Origin: Desulfocicer sp963675955
Lineage (GTDB): Bacteria; Desulfobacterota; Desulfobacteria; Desulfobacterales; Desulfobacteraceae
DNA: 64,000 nt
Direction of reading: 5' to 3'
Assembly (NCBI GenBank): GCA_963675955.2
Contig: CAXXVR010000007.1
Location: forward strand, 372,001-436,000
The position numbers and the translations under genes were made by a program. Every line of letters starts with the position of its first letter. Positions within the stretch are counted from its first letter, which is position 1. This document shows, piece after piece, positions 33,837 through 43,022 of the stretch. The notes under the pieces are model-generated. The model saw only the letters and a program-made list of their open reading frames with translations, had not been told where the DNA came from and did no database searches.

Positions 33837-34981
33837 TTGCTCCCCCCCAGATAATTCATGGTCGCCAGGGCGACATTTCCAGCACCTGCAATGGTGGCGG
33901 CAATACTTCCGGGGCCTGCGGCCGTTCCGGCAACAAACACACCTGCATCCAGGTCGTCTGCACCCAAAAAGCCATCCTGGTTCACGGGGATATTAAGCAT
34001 TTCAGAGATCTTTGCCGTGTCCATACCAGGCATGATTCCCACAGAGAGAACCACAAGATCAAACTGTTCCGAGGAAGGTGTTCCTTCTTCTTCCACCATG
34101 TGTCGAAGCTCAAGTCTGTCACCTTCCAGGGGATAGATATCCACGGGAATGGTTCTGACAAATCGGATGTCCTCTTTCATCTTCTCATAGAAGACCGGGA
34201 ACTCTTTGCCACTGTTCTGGATATCAATGTAAAATATTGAAATCTCAGCTTCGGGATCAGCATTCTTTGCAACGCCTGCCATGCGCATGGCATAGGGACA
34301 GCAGACCTCAGAACACCACAGATTGCCCAGACGCTCATCCCGGGAACCCACACACTGAATAAAGGCAATGCGTTTGGGTTTTTCACCATCTGTGGGACGC
34401 ACCAGAGAACCGTTCTCCCGAATAATATTTTCAAGATCCAGGCCGGTGATCACATTGTCCCACTTATCATATCCATAGGTGGATTTACGATTGGGATCAA
34501 AGGGGGTGTAGCCCGTGGCAACCACAACGGCATCCACCTTCATTTTTCCTTCACTGCCCAGGGTATCAATATTTACAGCACCTTCCGGTGCACCTTCAAC
34601 ATCTCCGGCAATAACATAAAGCGGTGTATTGTGACGGGAAAATCCCTTGAGTATTTTCTGGGGTGCCACAGCATCCACAGGGCTTTTGGCAATGGACACA
34701 CTGAAACCATCAGTTTTTTCAAATCCAACAACCTCTGTTCTCAGATGGACTGTGATCAGAGGTTCATTTACAACATTTGCCAACATTTCTTCAACACTGC
34801 AGGCGCCGCATTGTTTACAGGTATCCGTGGCCTTGCAGGTAAATCCGATGCTGTGCCCACCCAGGAAGCAGCTTTTTTCAACCAACTCCACATTGATATT
34901 CTGCCTGGAAAGCTCCCATGCAGCAGTGAGACCGGCAATACCCCCACCGATGACCATCACTTTTCCGGTTTGACTCTTCAA
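33833..34981 (-). CDS. HdrA-like (QmoA-like) FAD protein of the MetVF complex
   Basis: 382 residues from a TTG at 34981. It is preferred because AAGGAG lies 8 bases upstream, in the 22-base gap after metF; a longer reading from 35071 would overlap metF. FAD Rossmann motif (VMVIGGGIAGLTAAWELSRQ), an HdrA-like loop 'EKSCFLGGHSIGFTCKATDTCKQCGACSVEEM', and 'QCVGSRDERLGNLWCSEVCCPYAMRMA', the HdrA Cys block. It ends with an FAD-closing 'GVFVAGTAAGPGSIAATIAGAGNVALATMNYLG'. HdrA-type flavins can bifurcate electrons. Its partner gene overlaps by 4 bases. The pair sits with metV/metF, as in acetogen MTHFR complexes. Confidence 0.85.
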   Translation of the reverse strand: MKSQTGKVMVIGGGIAGLTAAWELSRQNINVELVEKSCFLGGHSIGFTCKATDTCKQCGACSVEEMLANVVNEPLITVHLRTEVVGFEKTDGFSVSIAKSPVDAVAPQKILKGFSRHNTPLYVIAGDVEGAPEGAVNIDTLGSEGKMKVDAVVVATGYTPFDPNRKSTYGYDKWDNVITGLDLENIIRENGSLVRPTDGEKPKRIAFIQCVGSRDERLGNLWCSEVCCPYAMRMAGVAKNADPEAEISIFYIDIQNSGKEFPVFYEKMKEDIRFVRTIPVDIYPLEGDRLELRHMVEEEGTPSSEQFDLVVLSVGIMPGMDTAKISEMLNIPVNQDGFLGADDLDAGVFVAGTAAGPGSIAATIAGAGNVALATMNYLGGSK

Positions 34982-35003
34982 TTTGGAAACTCCTTGTCTT
35001 GGG

Positions 35004-35927
35004 TTAAACGACGGGCCTTGGTAACATACCGGCTCTTTCAGCAATTTCAGGTACCTTATGCTCCCATTCAATGGGCATCAGATGGACGCCTGCCACCCCT
35101 TTTGTCTCTTTAAATTCCTGAATCTGCTCACAGGCGATCTTGATTCCTTCGTCGGCGACCTTTTTCTTGTCAACACCCTGGAGACGCTTGATAATCTCTT
35201 CTGGAACATCCATGCCCGGCACTTTTTTCTGCATGTATCTGGCCATACCAATACTCTTCATGGGGGTTACACCGGGAAGAATATAAACTTTTTCCGTAAG
35301 GCCCATGTCATTGGCCTGGCGTATCCATTCACGAATTTTCGGCATATTATACACACACTGGGTCTGGATAAAATCGGCACCGGCAGCAACCTTTTTGGCC
35401 AGTCGATGAACTCGCCATTCAAAGGGCTCTGCAAAGGGGTTGGCTGCGGCACCAATAAACAATTTAGGGGGAATATCAATGTCAGCACCACCCAGAAACT
35501 TGCCCTCATCACGCATCTTTTTAACCATGCCGATGAGCTGCATGGAATCAATGTCAAAAACACCCTTGGCCTGGGGATGATCGCCAAAGGTCTGGTGATC
35601 ACCTGACAGGCACAAGATATTACGAATACCATGGGCATAGACGCCAAGGATATCAGCCTGCATGGCCAGTCGGTTTCTGTCTCGACATACCATTTGAAAG
35701 TTGGGTTCAACCCCTTCTTCCATGCAGATCATGGAGGCGGCCCAGCTGGACATTCTGACCATGGCGGTCTGGTTGTCCGTAATGTTGGCCATGTCCACCA
35801 TGCCTTTAAGATGTCTTGCCTTCTCCCGCAGGGCCTCAACATTGGCCCCCCTTGGCGGTCCCACCTCCCCGGTGAAGGCAAAGTGTCCGGCCTTGAGTAT
35901 TTTTTCCAGATTACTTCCTGATTTCAT
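35004..35927 (-). CDS. metF: Methylenetetrahydrofolate reductase catalytic subunit (MetF of MetVF type)
   Basis: 307 residues with RBS GGGAGAAAATAAT. The FAD-barrel motifs are divergent but clear: FTGEVGPPRGAN, 'VDMANITDNQTAMVRMSS', 'NILCLSGDHQTFGDHPQA', 'FIQTQCVYNMPKI'. The longer N-terminal 'LEKILKAGHFAFTGEVGPP' matches the MetF partnered by MetV in acetogens. It would reduce methylene-THF to methyl-THF in the reductive acetyl-CoA pathway or run in reverse for acetate oxidation. Immediate neighbours metV and two hdrA-like genes suggest it receives electrons from a multi-subunit flavin complex, unlike the stand-alone metF at 4.7 kb. Confidence 0.9.
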   Translation of the reverse strand: MKSGSNLEKILKAGHFAFTGEVGPPRGANVEALREKARHLKGMVDMANITDNQTAMVRMSSWAASMICMEEGVEPNFQMVCRDRNRLAMQADILGVYAHGIRNILCLSGDHQTFGDHPQAKGVFDIDSMQLIGMVKKMRDEGKFLGGADIDIPPKLFIGAAANPFAEPFEWRVHRLAKKVAAGADFIQTQCVYNMPKIREWIRQANDMGLTEKVYILPGVTPMKSIGMARYMQKKVPGMDVPEEIIKRLQGVDKKKVADEGIKIACEQIQEFKETKGVAGVHLMPIEWEHKVPEIAERAGMLPRPVV

Positions 35928-35974
35928 ATTATTTTCTCCCTGAATATTTAAATATGGTTCATCACCGGATCATT

Positions 35975-36646
35975 TTAACCACGGGCCTTAACACGCGCTT
36001 CATAGCCTGGCTGAATCACTTTTCGAGGTTTCTGATTGCTCCAGTCATTGGGAGGGGATAATTTAATGATCTGATCCAGCCGTCCCTGGCCTGCAAGTCG
36101 TTCATAGATCTGAAACCATGCACAGGGCTGTTCGGGATCAATTTCACAGGAACCTTGGTTGGTGCCCCCGCAGGGACCGTTGAAAAGACCCTTGGCACAC
36201 ATGGTTACAGGGCAGATACCGCCGGTCATGTCCAAAACGCAATTACCACATGCCCGACATTTTTCTTCATACCAGCCAACATCAAGGTTTACACCGATAA
36301 AACTGGTATTAACTGCCGGAAGCACGGGTTTATCCGGAAAACGCTGGGCCAGAAATTGAATTCCTGCACCACAGGCCATGGAAAGAAAGGCATCATACTC
36401 ACCGGCTTTGCTCTCCAGCTCATCAAGGAATTCCATGTCACACTGACGTTCCAGTGTTTCGGCACCAAATTCAATGCCCTCCTTGCCACATGCCAGATTA
36501 AGCTCGGCATTTAAGGTTTCCACTTCTTTGGATCCTCCGGCCAGACATACGGCAACACAGGTTCCACATCCCACGGTGAGAATCTTTTTATAGCCTGACA
36601 CCATATTTTTGATCTCATCAAAGGGTTTTCTCTCTGCTACAATCAT
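35975..36646 (-). CDS. metV: MetV-type Fe-S subunit of methylenetetrahydrofolate reductase
   Basis: 223 residues with a strong AGGAGG RBS. Cys motifs include CGTCVAVC near the N-terminus and a C-terminal Fe-S/Zn block (CRACGNCVLDMTGGICPVTMCAKGLFNGPCGG … GSCEIDPEQPCAW), diagnostic of the MetV/MTHFR_C family. The ancestor supplies electrons to MetF and lets it couple to ferredoxin or Hdr-type partners. First gene in a four-gene minus-strand operon (metV, metF, two hdrA-like). The window shows no promoter match of note; the leader is AT-rich. Confidence 0.88.
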   Translation of the reverse strand: MIVAERKPFDEIKNMVSGYKKILTVGCGTCVAVCLAGGSKEVETLNAELNLACGKEGIEFGAETLERQCDMEFLDELESKAGEYDAFLSMACGAGIQFLAQRFPDKPVLPAVNTSFIGVNLDVGWYEEKCRACGNCVLDMTGGICPVTMCAKGLFNGPCGGTNQGSCEIDPEQPCAWFQIYERLAGQGRLDQIIKLSPPNDWSNQKPRKVIQPGYEARVKARG

Positions 36647-37252
36647 GAATCCTCCTGTTATACAGACAACATATGATTTTATCCCTGAAATCTATAAATT
36701 CAACTTTCAAAATCTGACAGTTTTTATAAGAGGAACAGGCAATTATTTATTGTGCTTTTTAATCCACACAATACACCCCGTCCAGACAAGAAAAGCCAAT
36801 ACTTCATGTCTGGCTATACACAAATCCATCCACGGGGAAAGCTGGTCCATGGTATAAAGAAAAAAAATAACAAATTAAAATACTTGCATTCCTGTCATCC
36901 TGTTTTCAACGGTTCCTGAACACCCCATTGATTTTTTTAGATAACACGACGGTCATCTCCTTATATATAAAATACGGCCACATTTCCAGATTAAAGTAAA
37001 AAAGTCAAGGGTAATGAGTCATTATTCAAAAAAATGGGCAATACAAAGTAAATTTAATTCATTTTTTTATTTTCAATCAATGAATAACTTGACATGTAAA
37101 CACAGATATCCTATAAACAGATTACCCAAAAGTGGCCATCACGATCTGTCTTTCCTCCAATGCTCCGGGCCAAGCACAACACAATCTCAATTTTATAAAA
37201 AATACTGATTTATCCTGGAAACCAACTCCTCACAGAGGTATTAGGTGATGTC
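36647..37252. other. Intergenic region between metV and a sensor kinase gene
   Basis: Divergent promoters are expected here. The stretch is AT-rich and holds no gene, repeat family member or sigma-54 site that could be recognised. Confidence 0.35.
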
Positions 37253-38734
37253 ATGGATAACAAATGCCATTTACAAAACGTCTATATTAACAGGGCCATG
37301 GAAATCATCAAGAAACAGATTATCGTGATTTCCCATGACTATAAACTGCTGGGCATGGACGAAAAAATTGGCAAAAAAGAATTACAGCGGACACCCCACA
37401 GCGATGCCGTCTTCTGCCATCAATGGATTTTCAACAGTGAGACTCCCTGTATCAACTGCCCTGCCACGGAAGTTATCAGAACGGGCACCCCTGCCTTAAA
37501 ACAGATTTCCCTGAAAAACAATGAAAACGTGTGTTCCTGCCTGTATGCCTTTCCCATTATTCCGGGTGATGGCCTGGAGGAATCCATTGTCGTTCTCGAT
37601 TTTGACATCCCTCCCCTGGCCAGATTCGACGAAAAAAGACTGACCTCCAACGTTTTTCTGAGAAATCTCATTGAAAATGCCGTGGATGGCGTTATTGCTG
37701 CAGACATGAAGGGCAAAATTTTCATTTTCAACAAAGCAGCCACCCAGATAGCCGGCTACAGCAAAAAAGATGCCATTGAAAACCTGAATATCCGTCAGAT
37801 TTACCCCCCCGGGGATGCACAGAAAATCATGAAAAAAATGAGAAGCGAAAAAATTGATGGAAAGGGCATCGTACGATCCCTTGAGCAACTGGCCATACGA
37901 AAGGACGGCAGCACCACCCCCATCCAGCTCAATGCATCCATTGTTTATGAGGACAGCAATGAGGTGGCAAGCATCGGCTTTTTCCATGACCTGACGGAAA
38001 CAAAGCGCATGGAGGCCGAGCTTGAAAAAACCCAGATCCAACTGCTCCAGGCGGAAAAAATGTCTTCACTTGGAAAACTTGCAGCAGGTGTGGCCCACCA
38101 GCTGAATAATCCCCTGGGGGGCATCACCCTTTTTACCCAACTCATGCTCGAAGAACATGAACTGTCCAGGGAGGCCACCCATGATCTATTAAGAATCCAG
38201 CGCGATGCCCAGCGATGTAGCGCCATCGTCAAAGAGCTTCTGGAATTTGCACGCCAGACACAGCGGGAAGTCCGCCCCCAGAACATCAACAAAATCATCG
38301 CCCGCACTCTTTTTCTGCTGCGCAACCAGTCATTATTTCAAAACATTGTTATTGTTGAAGATTATGACAAGTTGATTCCAGAGATCCCCGCAGATGTCCA
38401 GCAACTGAACCATGTCTTCATGAACATTATCCTCAATGCCGCAGATGCCATGGAGGGCAAGGGACACCTGTGGGTCAAAACCTTCATGAAAACCGGGGAT
38501 AAGATGATCAACGTTACCATCACAGACACCGGTCCCGGCATCCCCGATACCGTATTGTCCAGCATTTTTGAACCTTTTTTCACCACCAAAGAGGAGGGAA
38601 AGGGAACAGGACTTGGGCTTAGCATGGCCTACGGCATTGTTGAAAGCCATCATGGTAAGATCATGGCGAAAAACATGCCCGATTCCGGTGCACAGTTTCA
38701 CATCAGACTTCCCCTGAAACTGCCGGAAAGTTAG
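37253..38734 (+). CDS. Cytoplasmic PAS sensor histidine kinase with N-terminal Cys motif
   Basis: 493 residues, no signal peptide or membrane helix. Residues ~50-100 carry a Cys motif (FCHQ … PCINCPATEV … CSC), a pattern seen before PAS domains of anaerobe kinases and able to hold haem or Fe-S. A PAS domain follows (LIENAVDGVIAADMKGKIFIFN), then HisKA with the phospho-His (LAAGVAHQLNNPLGG) and HATPase (DTGPGIP, FEPFFTTKEEGKGTGLGLS). No receiver follows in the protein; a single-domain receiver gene at 39088 may be its partner. The signal is unknown; a redox-responsive Cys cluster is the simplest reading. Confidence 0.88.
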   Translation: MDNKCHLQNVYINRAMEIIKKQIIVISHDYKLLGMDEKIGKKELQRTPHSDAVFCHQWIFNSETPCINCPATEVIRTGTPALKQISLKNNENVCSCLYAFPIIPGDGLEESIVVLDFDIPPLARFDEKRLTSNVFLRNLIENAVDGVIAADMKGKIFIFNKAATQIAGYSKKDAIENLNIRQIYPPGDAQKIMKKMRSEKIDGKGIVRSLEQLAIRKDGSTTPIQLNASIVYEDSNEVASIGFFHDLTETKRMEAELEKTQIQLLQAEKMSSLGKLAAGVAHQLNNPLGGITLFTQLMLEEHELSREATHDLLRIQRDAQRCSAIVKELLEFARQTQREVRPQNINKIIARTLFLLRNQSLFQNIVIVEDYDKLIPEIPADVQQLNHVFMNIILNAADAMEGKGHLWVKTFMKTGDKMINVTITDTGPGIPDTVLSSIFEPFFTTKEEGKGTGLGLSMAYGIVESHHGKIMAKNMPDSGAQFHIRLPLKLPES

Positions 38735-38990
38735 ACGATATCTTTTACTAAGTTTTTGGTTGACATGACGAACAACGACCTATATAAAATAATTATAGAT
38801 CATTTTTTAAATTTCATTTAGAACACATCTTCAAAACCAGTCAATCTCCTCCTGAATTAGACATTCAGAAGGATCGTATACGAAAACCACGTTGACTACA
38901 TTCAGCCGAATGCAGCACATTACTTAAAAATGTATAGGCATTTCAGAATGATGTTCATATTCTGAACCCTCCAGTTTGTCATGTTTCATA

Positions 38991-39026
38991 ACCCCACCTG
39001 ATTAAAAATCAGGAAGGGGATTTTTT
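38991..39026 (+). terminator. Hairpin terminator between sensor kinase and receiver genes
   Basis: CCCC-a-CCTGATT pairs with ATCAGG-aa-GGGG (small internal loop) followed by ATTTTTT. It lies before the receiver's RBS, so the receiver probably has its own promoter. The 38735-39087 gap holds nothing else recognised. Confidence 0.65.
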
Positions 39027-39087
39027 GATTAAAAGCTAAAATCACAGATCATCATTTTTCATTAATCATTTACCAGGGAGATTATTT

Positions 39088-39474
39088 ATGAACGAAAAAA
39101 AAAGAATACTGGTCGTTGACGATGAGCCTGACTTTGCATCTATTGTTCAATCCAATCTTGCCAGAGAAGGATTTCAGGTGGAAGTGGCCTACGATGGTGT
39201 TGAGGCCATGGAAAAAATAAAAGCCAATCCCCCGGATGCCGTGGTTCTGGATGTGATGATGCCGGAAAAAGACGGCTATGAAGTATGCACAGAACTTAAG
39301 GGGAACGAGAAAACCCGGAATATTCCGGTTATTCTGCTCACCGCCGTGGCAGATCATGTGGGTTCCACCAGGTATTCCCATGCCGACGGCATGAGCACAG
39401 AAGCCGACGATTATCTTCCCAAACCCGCTTCGGCAGAAGAGATTACGGCAAGCGTAAAAGCACTTCTGTCCTGA
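39088..39474 (+). CDS. Single-domain response regulator (CheY-like receiver)
   Basis: 128 residues with GGGAG upstream. Receiver motifs: VDDEPDFAS (acidic pair), phosphoacceptor Asp in 'AVVLDVMMPEKDG', Thr in 'VILLTAVAD', and Lys in 'YLPKPAS'. A 10-residue insert (HVGSTRYSHADG) separates beta4 and alpha4, longer than in CheY. With no output domain it must act by protein contact, perhaps with the kinase at 37.3 kb. A terminator separates the two genes. Confidence 0.88.
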   Translation: MNEKKRILVVDDEPDFASIVQSNLAREGFQVEVAYDGVEAMEKIKANPPDAVVLDVMMPEKDGYEVCTELKGNEKTRNIPVILLTAVADHVGSTRYSHADGMSTEADDYLPKPASAEEITASVKALLS

Positions 39475-39597
39475 TTTTCGACATTTTGTTCCACCCCTGA
39501 TGGCAGCACCTGCCTGGCCTTGTTGTCTCCAAAGGGTCAGGCAGTTATTATTGCAGCGCACACCTTGACAAAGGGTCTCTAAAATTAAGTTCATACG

Positions 39598-40413
39598 ATG
39601 AAAATTTTTTGCATACTCAGTGACGAAAGGGCATTTCGGTCAAAATCACCGGCCCTGTACAATGCCATCTTTAAAAAAATCGGCATCAGTGCTGCCTATG
39701 TCCCTCTCAAGGTCCTTCCGGATCAACTGGGTGCCGCCATGCAGAGTTTAAAAACATTGAACTTCAGCGGTGCCAATATCACTATTCCCTATAAATCCCT
39801 GGTGATTCCCTATATGAATATCATGTCAGAAGGGGCCAATATCATCGGTGCCGTAAATACGATTATCCGCAATGATGATGAACTCAAAGGATATAACACC
39901 AATGCCATCGGATTCATGGACACTCTTGAGGAAGCCCAATTTGATGTCACCGGTAAAAAAGCGTTGATTTTTGGTTCCGGCGGCGGTGCAAGGGCCGTAA
40001 TTTTCATTCTAAACTGGCTGCGGGCCGATGAAATAAATATCGCCGGTCGCACCGAAACAAGAGTCAATGATATCATCTCCCGGATAGGCGGTACGGCCAC
40101 CACCCTTGAATTCCTTGATAAAAATCCCAGCCAGGCAGAGATCATCGTCAACACCACCCCCATCTCAAGTCCCGAAGATTCCCCTCCCTTCCACGAATTC
40201 ATCCAGCGTCAGCCCCTTAAATCCTGCCGATTGATAATTGATCTTAATTATGGGAAGAAAAATAATTTCTGGAAAGAAAAAGCAAAATCCCTGGATATCC
40301 CCTTCATTGACGGACTTATCCCCCTTGCTCACACGGCCCGTCGCACTCTGATTTTATGGACACGGGTGGATATCTCTCCACCTGAATTCATGAAGGCATT
40401 GAGGGAGATTTAA
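39598..40413 (+). CDS. Shikimate dehydrogenase-like protein with altered active site
   Basis: 271 residues, AroE size. Family motifs are present: RSKSPALYN (shikimate clamp), 'GANITIPYKS' with the catalytic Lys, 'GAVNTI', and the NADP Rossmann 'ALIFGSGGGARAVIF' with 'AGRTETRV'. But the catalytic Asp in the canonical 'NTDG' is Asn here (YNTNAIGF), and the C-terminal Gln of 'QGaxaFxLW' is replaced ('LAHTARRTLILW'). These two changes remove residues needed for shikimate oxidation in AroE. The protein may act on another substrate, be regulatory, or have lost activity. No aro neighbours. RBS not evident. Confidence 0.8.
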   Translation: MKIFCILSDERAFRSKSPALYNAIFKKIGISAAYVPLKVLPDQLGAAMQSLKTLNFSGANITIPYKSLVIPYMNIMSEGANIIGAVNTIIRNDDELKGYNTNAIGFMDTLEEAQFDVTGKKALIFGSGGGARAVIFILNWLRADEINIAGRTETRVNDIISRIGGTATTLEFLDKNPSQAEIIVNTTPISSPEDSPPFHEFIQRQPLKSCRLIIDLNYGKKNNFWKEKAKSLDIPFIDGLIPLAHTARRTLILWTRVDISPPEFMKALREI

Positions 40414-40565
40414 GCATTTGTAACAAAAGATCCTGCAAGGTAAGCTACCCCACTGAATCCAGCTATTAACACCAGGCCATATAGTTCTAAAAGAATTAGG
40501 ATATGGTTTTATTGGGGGTGGATATACCCGCATCAAGCAGCAATATAGGCGTAGGAGAACCTGTC

Positions 40566-42089
40566 ATGAACAACTTGAACCCCGGTAAAATTCTGGTCAT
40601 TGATGACGAAATGAGTCTCAGGGAAGGTGCCCATCGCATCCTTACACGCATGAACTTTGATGTTCTGCTGGCATCCCGGGGAGATGAGGGGCTTGCCCTG
40701 CTCCAGGACCACCCCGCAGGAATTGTGCTGTTAGACATGAAAATGCCCGGCATGGACGGCATGGAGGTGTTAAAGCGCATCATGGCCATGGACCGGGGTA
40801 TTATTGTCATTGTCATCACCGGGTATGCCACCGTGGAAACCGCCATTGAAGCCATGAAGCTTGGGGCCTACAACTTCATTCCCAAGCCCTATCAGCCGGA
40901 ACAGCTCAGAATTGCCGTTTCCAGGGCCAGGGAAAAAATAGAACTGGCCCTGGAAACGGAAAAACTTGCCCGGGACAGAAAAAGAACCCTGGCAGACCTG
41001 CACACGGAACAGAGTCGGACCCATACCATCATTGAATCCCTTCCCAACGGGGTTCTGGTAACCAATGCCGGTGGGAATGTGGTACTCATCAACCCGGCAT
41101 GTTACCACCATCTTGATATCAGCACAGAAAAGAAACCAGGTCTGCCCATTGGAGATTTCATTGAGGATGAGTCCCTGTGCCAGCTTATTTCGGATATTTC
41201 CCGGGGAAGATACATTGATTATACCGATATCCCTGCCCATGAAATGGATGTCAACAATGGAAAATCCATTCTGGCACGGTGCCGTCCAGTGCTGGGGGAA
41301 AAAAGAGAGTGCCTGGGAGCCGTGGTGAACATCATGGACATTTCCGCCATGAAGGCCCTGGATCAGTTGAAATCAGAATTTGTGGCCAAGGTCACCCATG
41401 AATTGCGTTCCCCCCTGGCCACCATACATGAACAACTCAAAATTGTAATGAACGAAAAAAGGCCGGGGGCAAGTAAAGAAGAACAGTATATGTTGTCCCG
41501 GGCAAAGGAAAAAACCGCCGGGTTGATTTCCACCATCGGCGATCTTCTGGATCTGTCCCGCATTGAGGCCGGCATCTCATCGGCCCGGGAATCCACCCCT
41601 GTGAAGATGGATGAGCTGCTAAAAGGCATAGGTGAATTTTTAAAGGCCCGGGCCCTGGCAAAAAAACAGGCATTACATATCGTTCCACCACCCTGCTCCA
41701 TCCCGGCCATAACCGCAGATTTCATGGCTCTGGAAAGTCTCTTTGGCAATCTTATCTCCAACGCCATCAACTATACCCAGGAGGGGGGAGAAATCAACGT
41801 CAGCTGCGATGTCACCGGCAACAATATACGAGTCCGGGTAATGGATAATGGCTTTGGTATTGACGCCAAGTACATGGAAAAAATATTTGACCGGTTTTAC
41901 CGGGTAAAAAATGATAAAACCCGATTCATCACCGGCACCGGGCTGGGACTTTCCATTGTTAAAGGTATTGTGGATAAACTGGGAGGGTATATCAATGTGG
42001 AAAGTGAGGTGAACAAGGGTACTACCTTCACGGTGCTTCTACCCCTGAAAACTCCCGTTGGCACGGTGGGTACCATGGGCCTGATGTAA
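40566..42089 (+). CDS. Hybrid response regulator-histidine kinase (receiver, PAS, HisKA, HATPase)
   Basis: 507 residues from ATG 40566 (AGGAGA upstream; an earlier start at 40503 has no RBS). The N-terminal receiver (VIDDEMSLREG, Asp in 'IVLLDMKMPGMDG') is followed by a coiled coil, a PAS domain (IIESLPNGVLVTNAGGN), HisKA with phospho-His (KVTHELRSPLATI) and HATPase (DNGFGIDAKYMEKIFDRFYR … GTGLGLSI). A receiver at the N-terminus of a kinase indicates that it takes phosphate from another kinase and then acts on further targets. No DNA-binding output. A terminator follows directly. Confidence 0.88.
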   Translation: MNNLNPGKILVIDDEMSLREGAHRILTRMNFDVLLASRGDEGLALLQDHPAGIVLLDMKMPGMDGMEVLKRIMAMDRGIIVIVITGYATVETAIEAMKLGAYNFIPKPYQPEQLRIAVSRAREKIELALETEKLARDRKRTLADLHTEQSRTHTIIESLPNGVLVTNAGGNVVLINPACYHHLDISTEKKPGLPIGDFIEDESLCQLISDISRGRYIDYTDIPAHEMDVNNGKSILARCRPVLGEKRECLGAVVNIMDISAMKALDQLKSEFVAKVTHELRSPLATIHEQLKIVMNEKRPGASKEEQYMLSRAKEKTAGLISTIGDLLDLSRIEAGISSARESTPVKMDELLKGIGEFLKARALAKKQALHIVPPPCSIPAITADFMALESLFGNLISNAINYTQEGGEINVSCDVTGNNIRVRVMDNGFGIDAKYMEKIFDRFYRVKNDKTRFITGTGLGLSIVKGIVDKLGGYINVESEVNKGTTFTVLLPLKTPVGTVGTMGLM

Positions 42090-42150
42090 AAAACCTGAAA
42101 CCGAGATATCCCCGGGCGACGATGGGGAAGGATCTCTGTTCCAGGTTTTT
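42088..42150 (+). terminator. Rho-independent terminator after the hybrid kinase gene
   Basis: AAAACCTG pairs with CAGGTTTT, and GAGAT/ATCTC plus TCCCC/GGGGA extend the stem inside. Ends with TTTTT. It starts in the stop codon's neighbourhood. Confidence 0.65.
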
Positions 42151-42208
42151 ATATCCATTTCAACCCATGGGTGGTAAAAACATTATCTTAAACGTGTAGA
42201 ATACATGA

Positions 42209-42823
42209 TTACGTACGCGGTGTAAAGACAATTACAAGAATTTTTGCCGTCCCCCCGATGCCCCGTACGGCATGGGGAATACTTGAATCAAAATAAATGG
42301 CATCTCCCTTGCCGATCACATGGGTCTGCTTGGCGGTGCGGAACTCCAACTCTCCCTCCAGAAGAAACATGAACTCCTCACCCACATGGTTATTATAAAG
42401 CAACTGGTCATCCCGCCGGGTCTCAATTTCTGCAATAAAAGGTTCCATCTGCTTGTCTGCCATGGGGTATGCCAGGGACTGATACCTATAGCCAATGTCA
42501 GAACTGTAATTATGATGGGACAACTTTCTCACCCCATACCGCTGATCCTTTCGAACCACGGCAATGCGACTATGATCCATGGACTCATCCTGAAAAAAAT
42601 GGCTGATTTTTACCCCCAGTGCCGTTGCAATCTTAATGAGGGTGGCAATGGGAGGTGCAGCAATGTTATTTTCTATCTGGGAAAGCAACGGTTTTGACAA
42701 TCCGGTGATATCCGACACCGCCTGGAGGGTAAAACCCCTTAAGGTCCGAAGATTTTTTATTTTTTTCCCGAGATTCAGGGCGGCAACTTCATCTTTTATA
42801 TTAATGTCCATGGCATGGGGCAT
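42209..42823 (-). CDS. XRE-family regulator with cupin domain
   Basis: 204 residues. An N-terminal helix-turn-helix of the Xre type (LGKKIKNLRTLRGFTLQAVSDITGLSKPLLSQIEN) is followed by a cupin barrel (EEFMFLLEGELEFRTAKQTHVIGKGDAIYFDSSIPHAVRG) whose two motifs hold likely metal-binding His/Glu residues. Such proteins (PuuR-like) repress or activate catabolic genes in response to a small ligand. A perfect 10-7-10 palindrome at 43961-43987, next to sigma-54 sites of the ferredoxin operon, is a possible operator. The distance (1.1 kb) makes the link only a suggestion. Confidence 0.85.
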   Translation of the reverse strand: MPHAMDINIKDEVAALNLGKKIKNLRTLRGFTLQAVSDITGLSKPLLSQIENNIAAPPIATLIKIATALGVKISHFFQDESMDHSRIAVVRKDQRYGVRKLSHHNYSSDIGYRYQSLAYPMADKQMEPFIAEIETRRDDQLLYNNHVGEEFMFLLEGELEFRTAKQTHVIGKGDAIYFDSSIPHAVRGIGGTAKILVIVFTPRT

Positions 42824-42841
42824 ATCGGGTCATCCATTCTT

Positions 42842-42952
42842 GTAAATATTCGGGTTGGTGCTGTAAATGTCTGGCCAGGACCCCATATTCACCCTTTTGG
42901 GGCTGCATGGTGAGCAGAGCAGGTGAAGATGGAATGCTGACCGAATATTTAC
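42842..42952 (-). repeat. MITE-like repeat R2, full copy with 13-bp terminal inverted repeats
   Basis: GTAAATATTCGGGT at the left and ACCGAATATTTAC at the right are inverted repeats. The inside reads TGTAAATGTCTGGCCAGGAC … GAGCAGAGCAGGTGAAG, the reverse of the 46953 copy. It lies just upstream of the XRE gene's start. Confidence 0.75.
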
Positions 42953-43022
42953 CATTGATCATCTGGAATTGAAATTATCATTGATATCTAACATGAATGC
43001 ACGCCATCATCAAGGAATAGGT

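Noticed and set aside
35004..35071. HdrA-like protein start overlapping metF
   Set aside because: A TTG with a clear RBS at 34981 gives a normal flavoprotein N-terminus; the extension has no motif.
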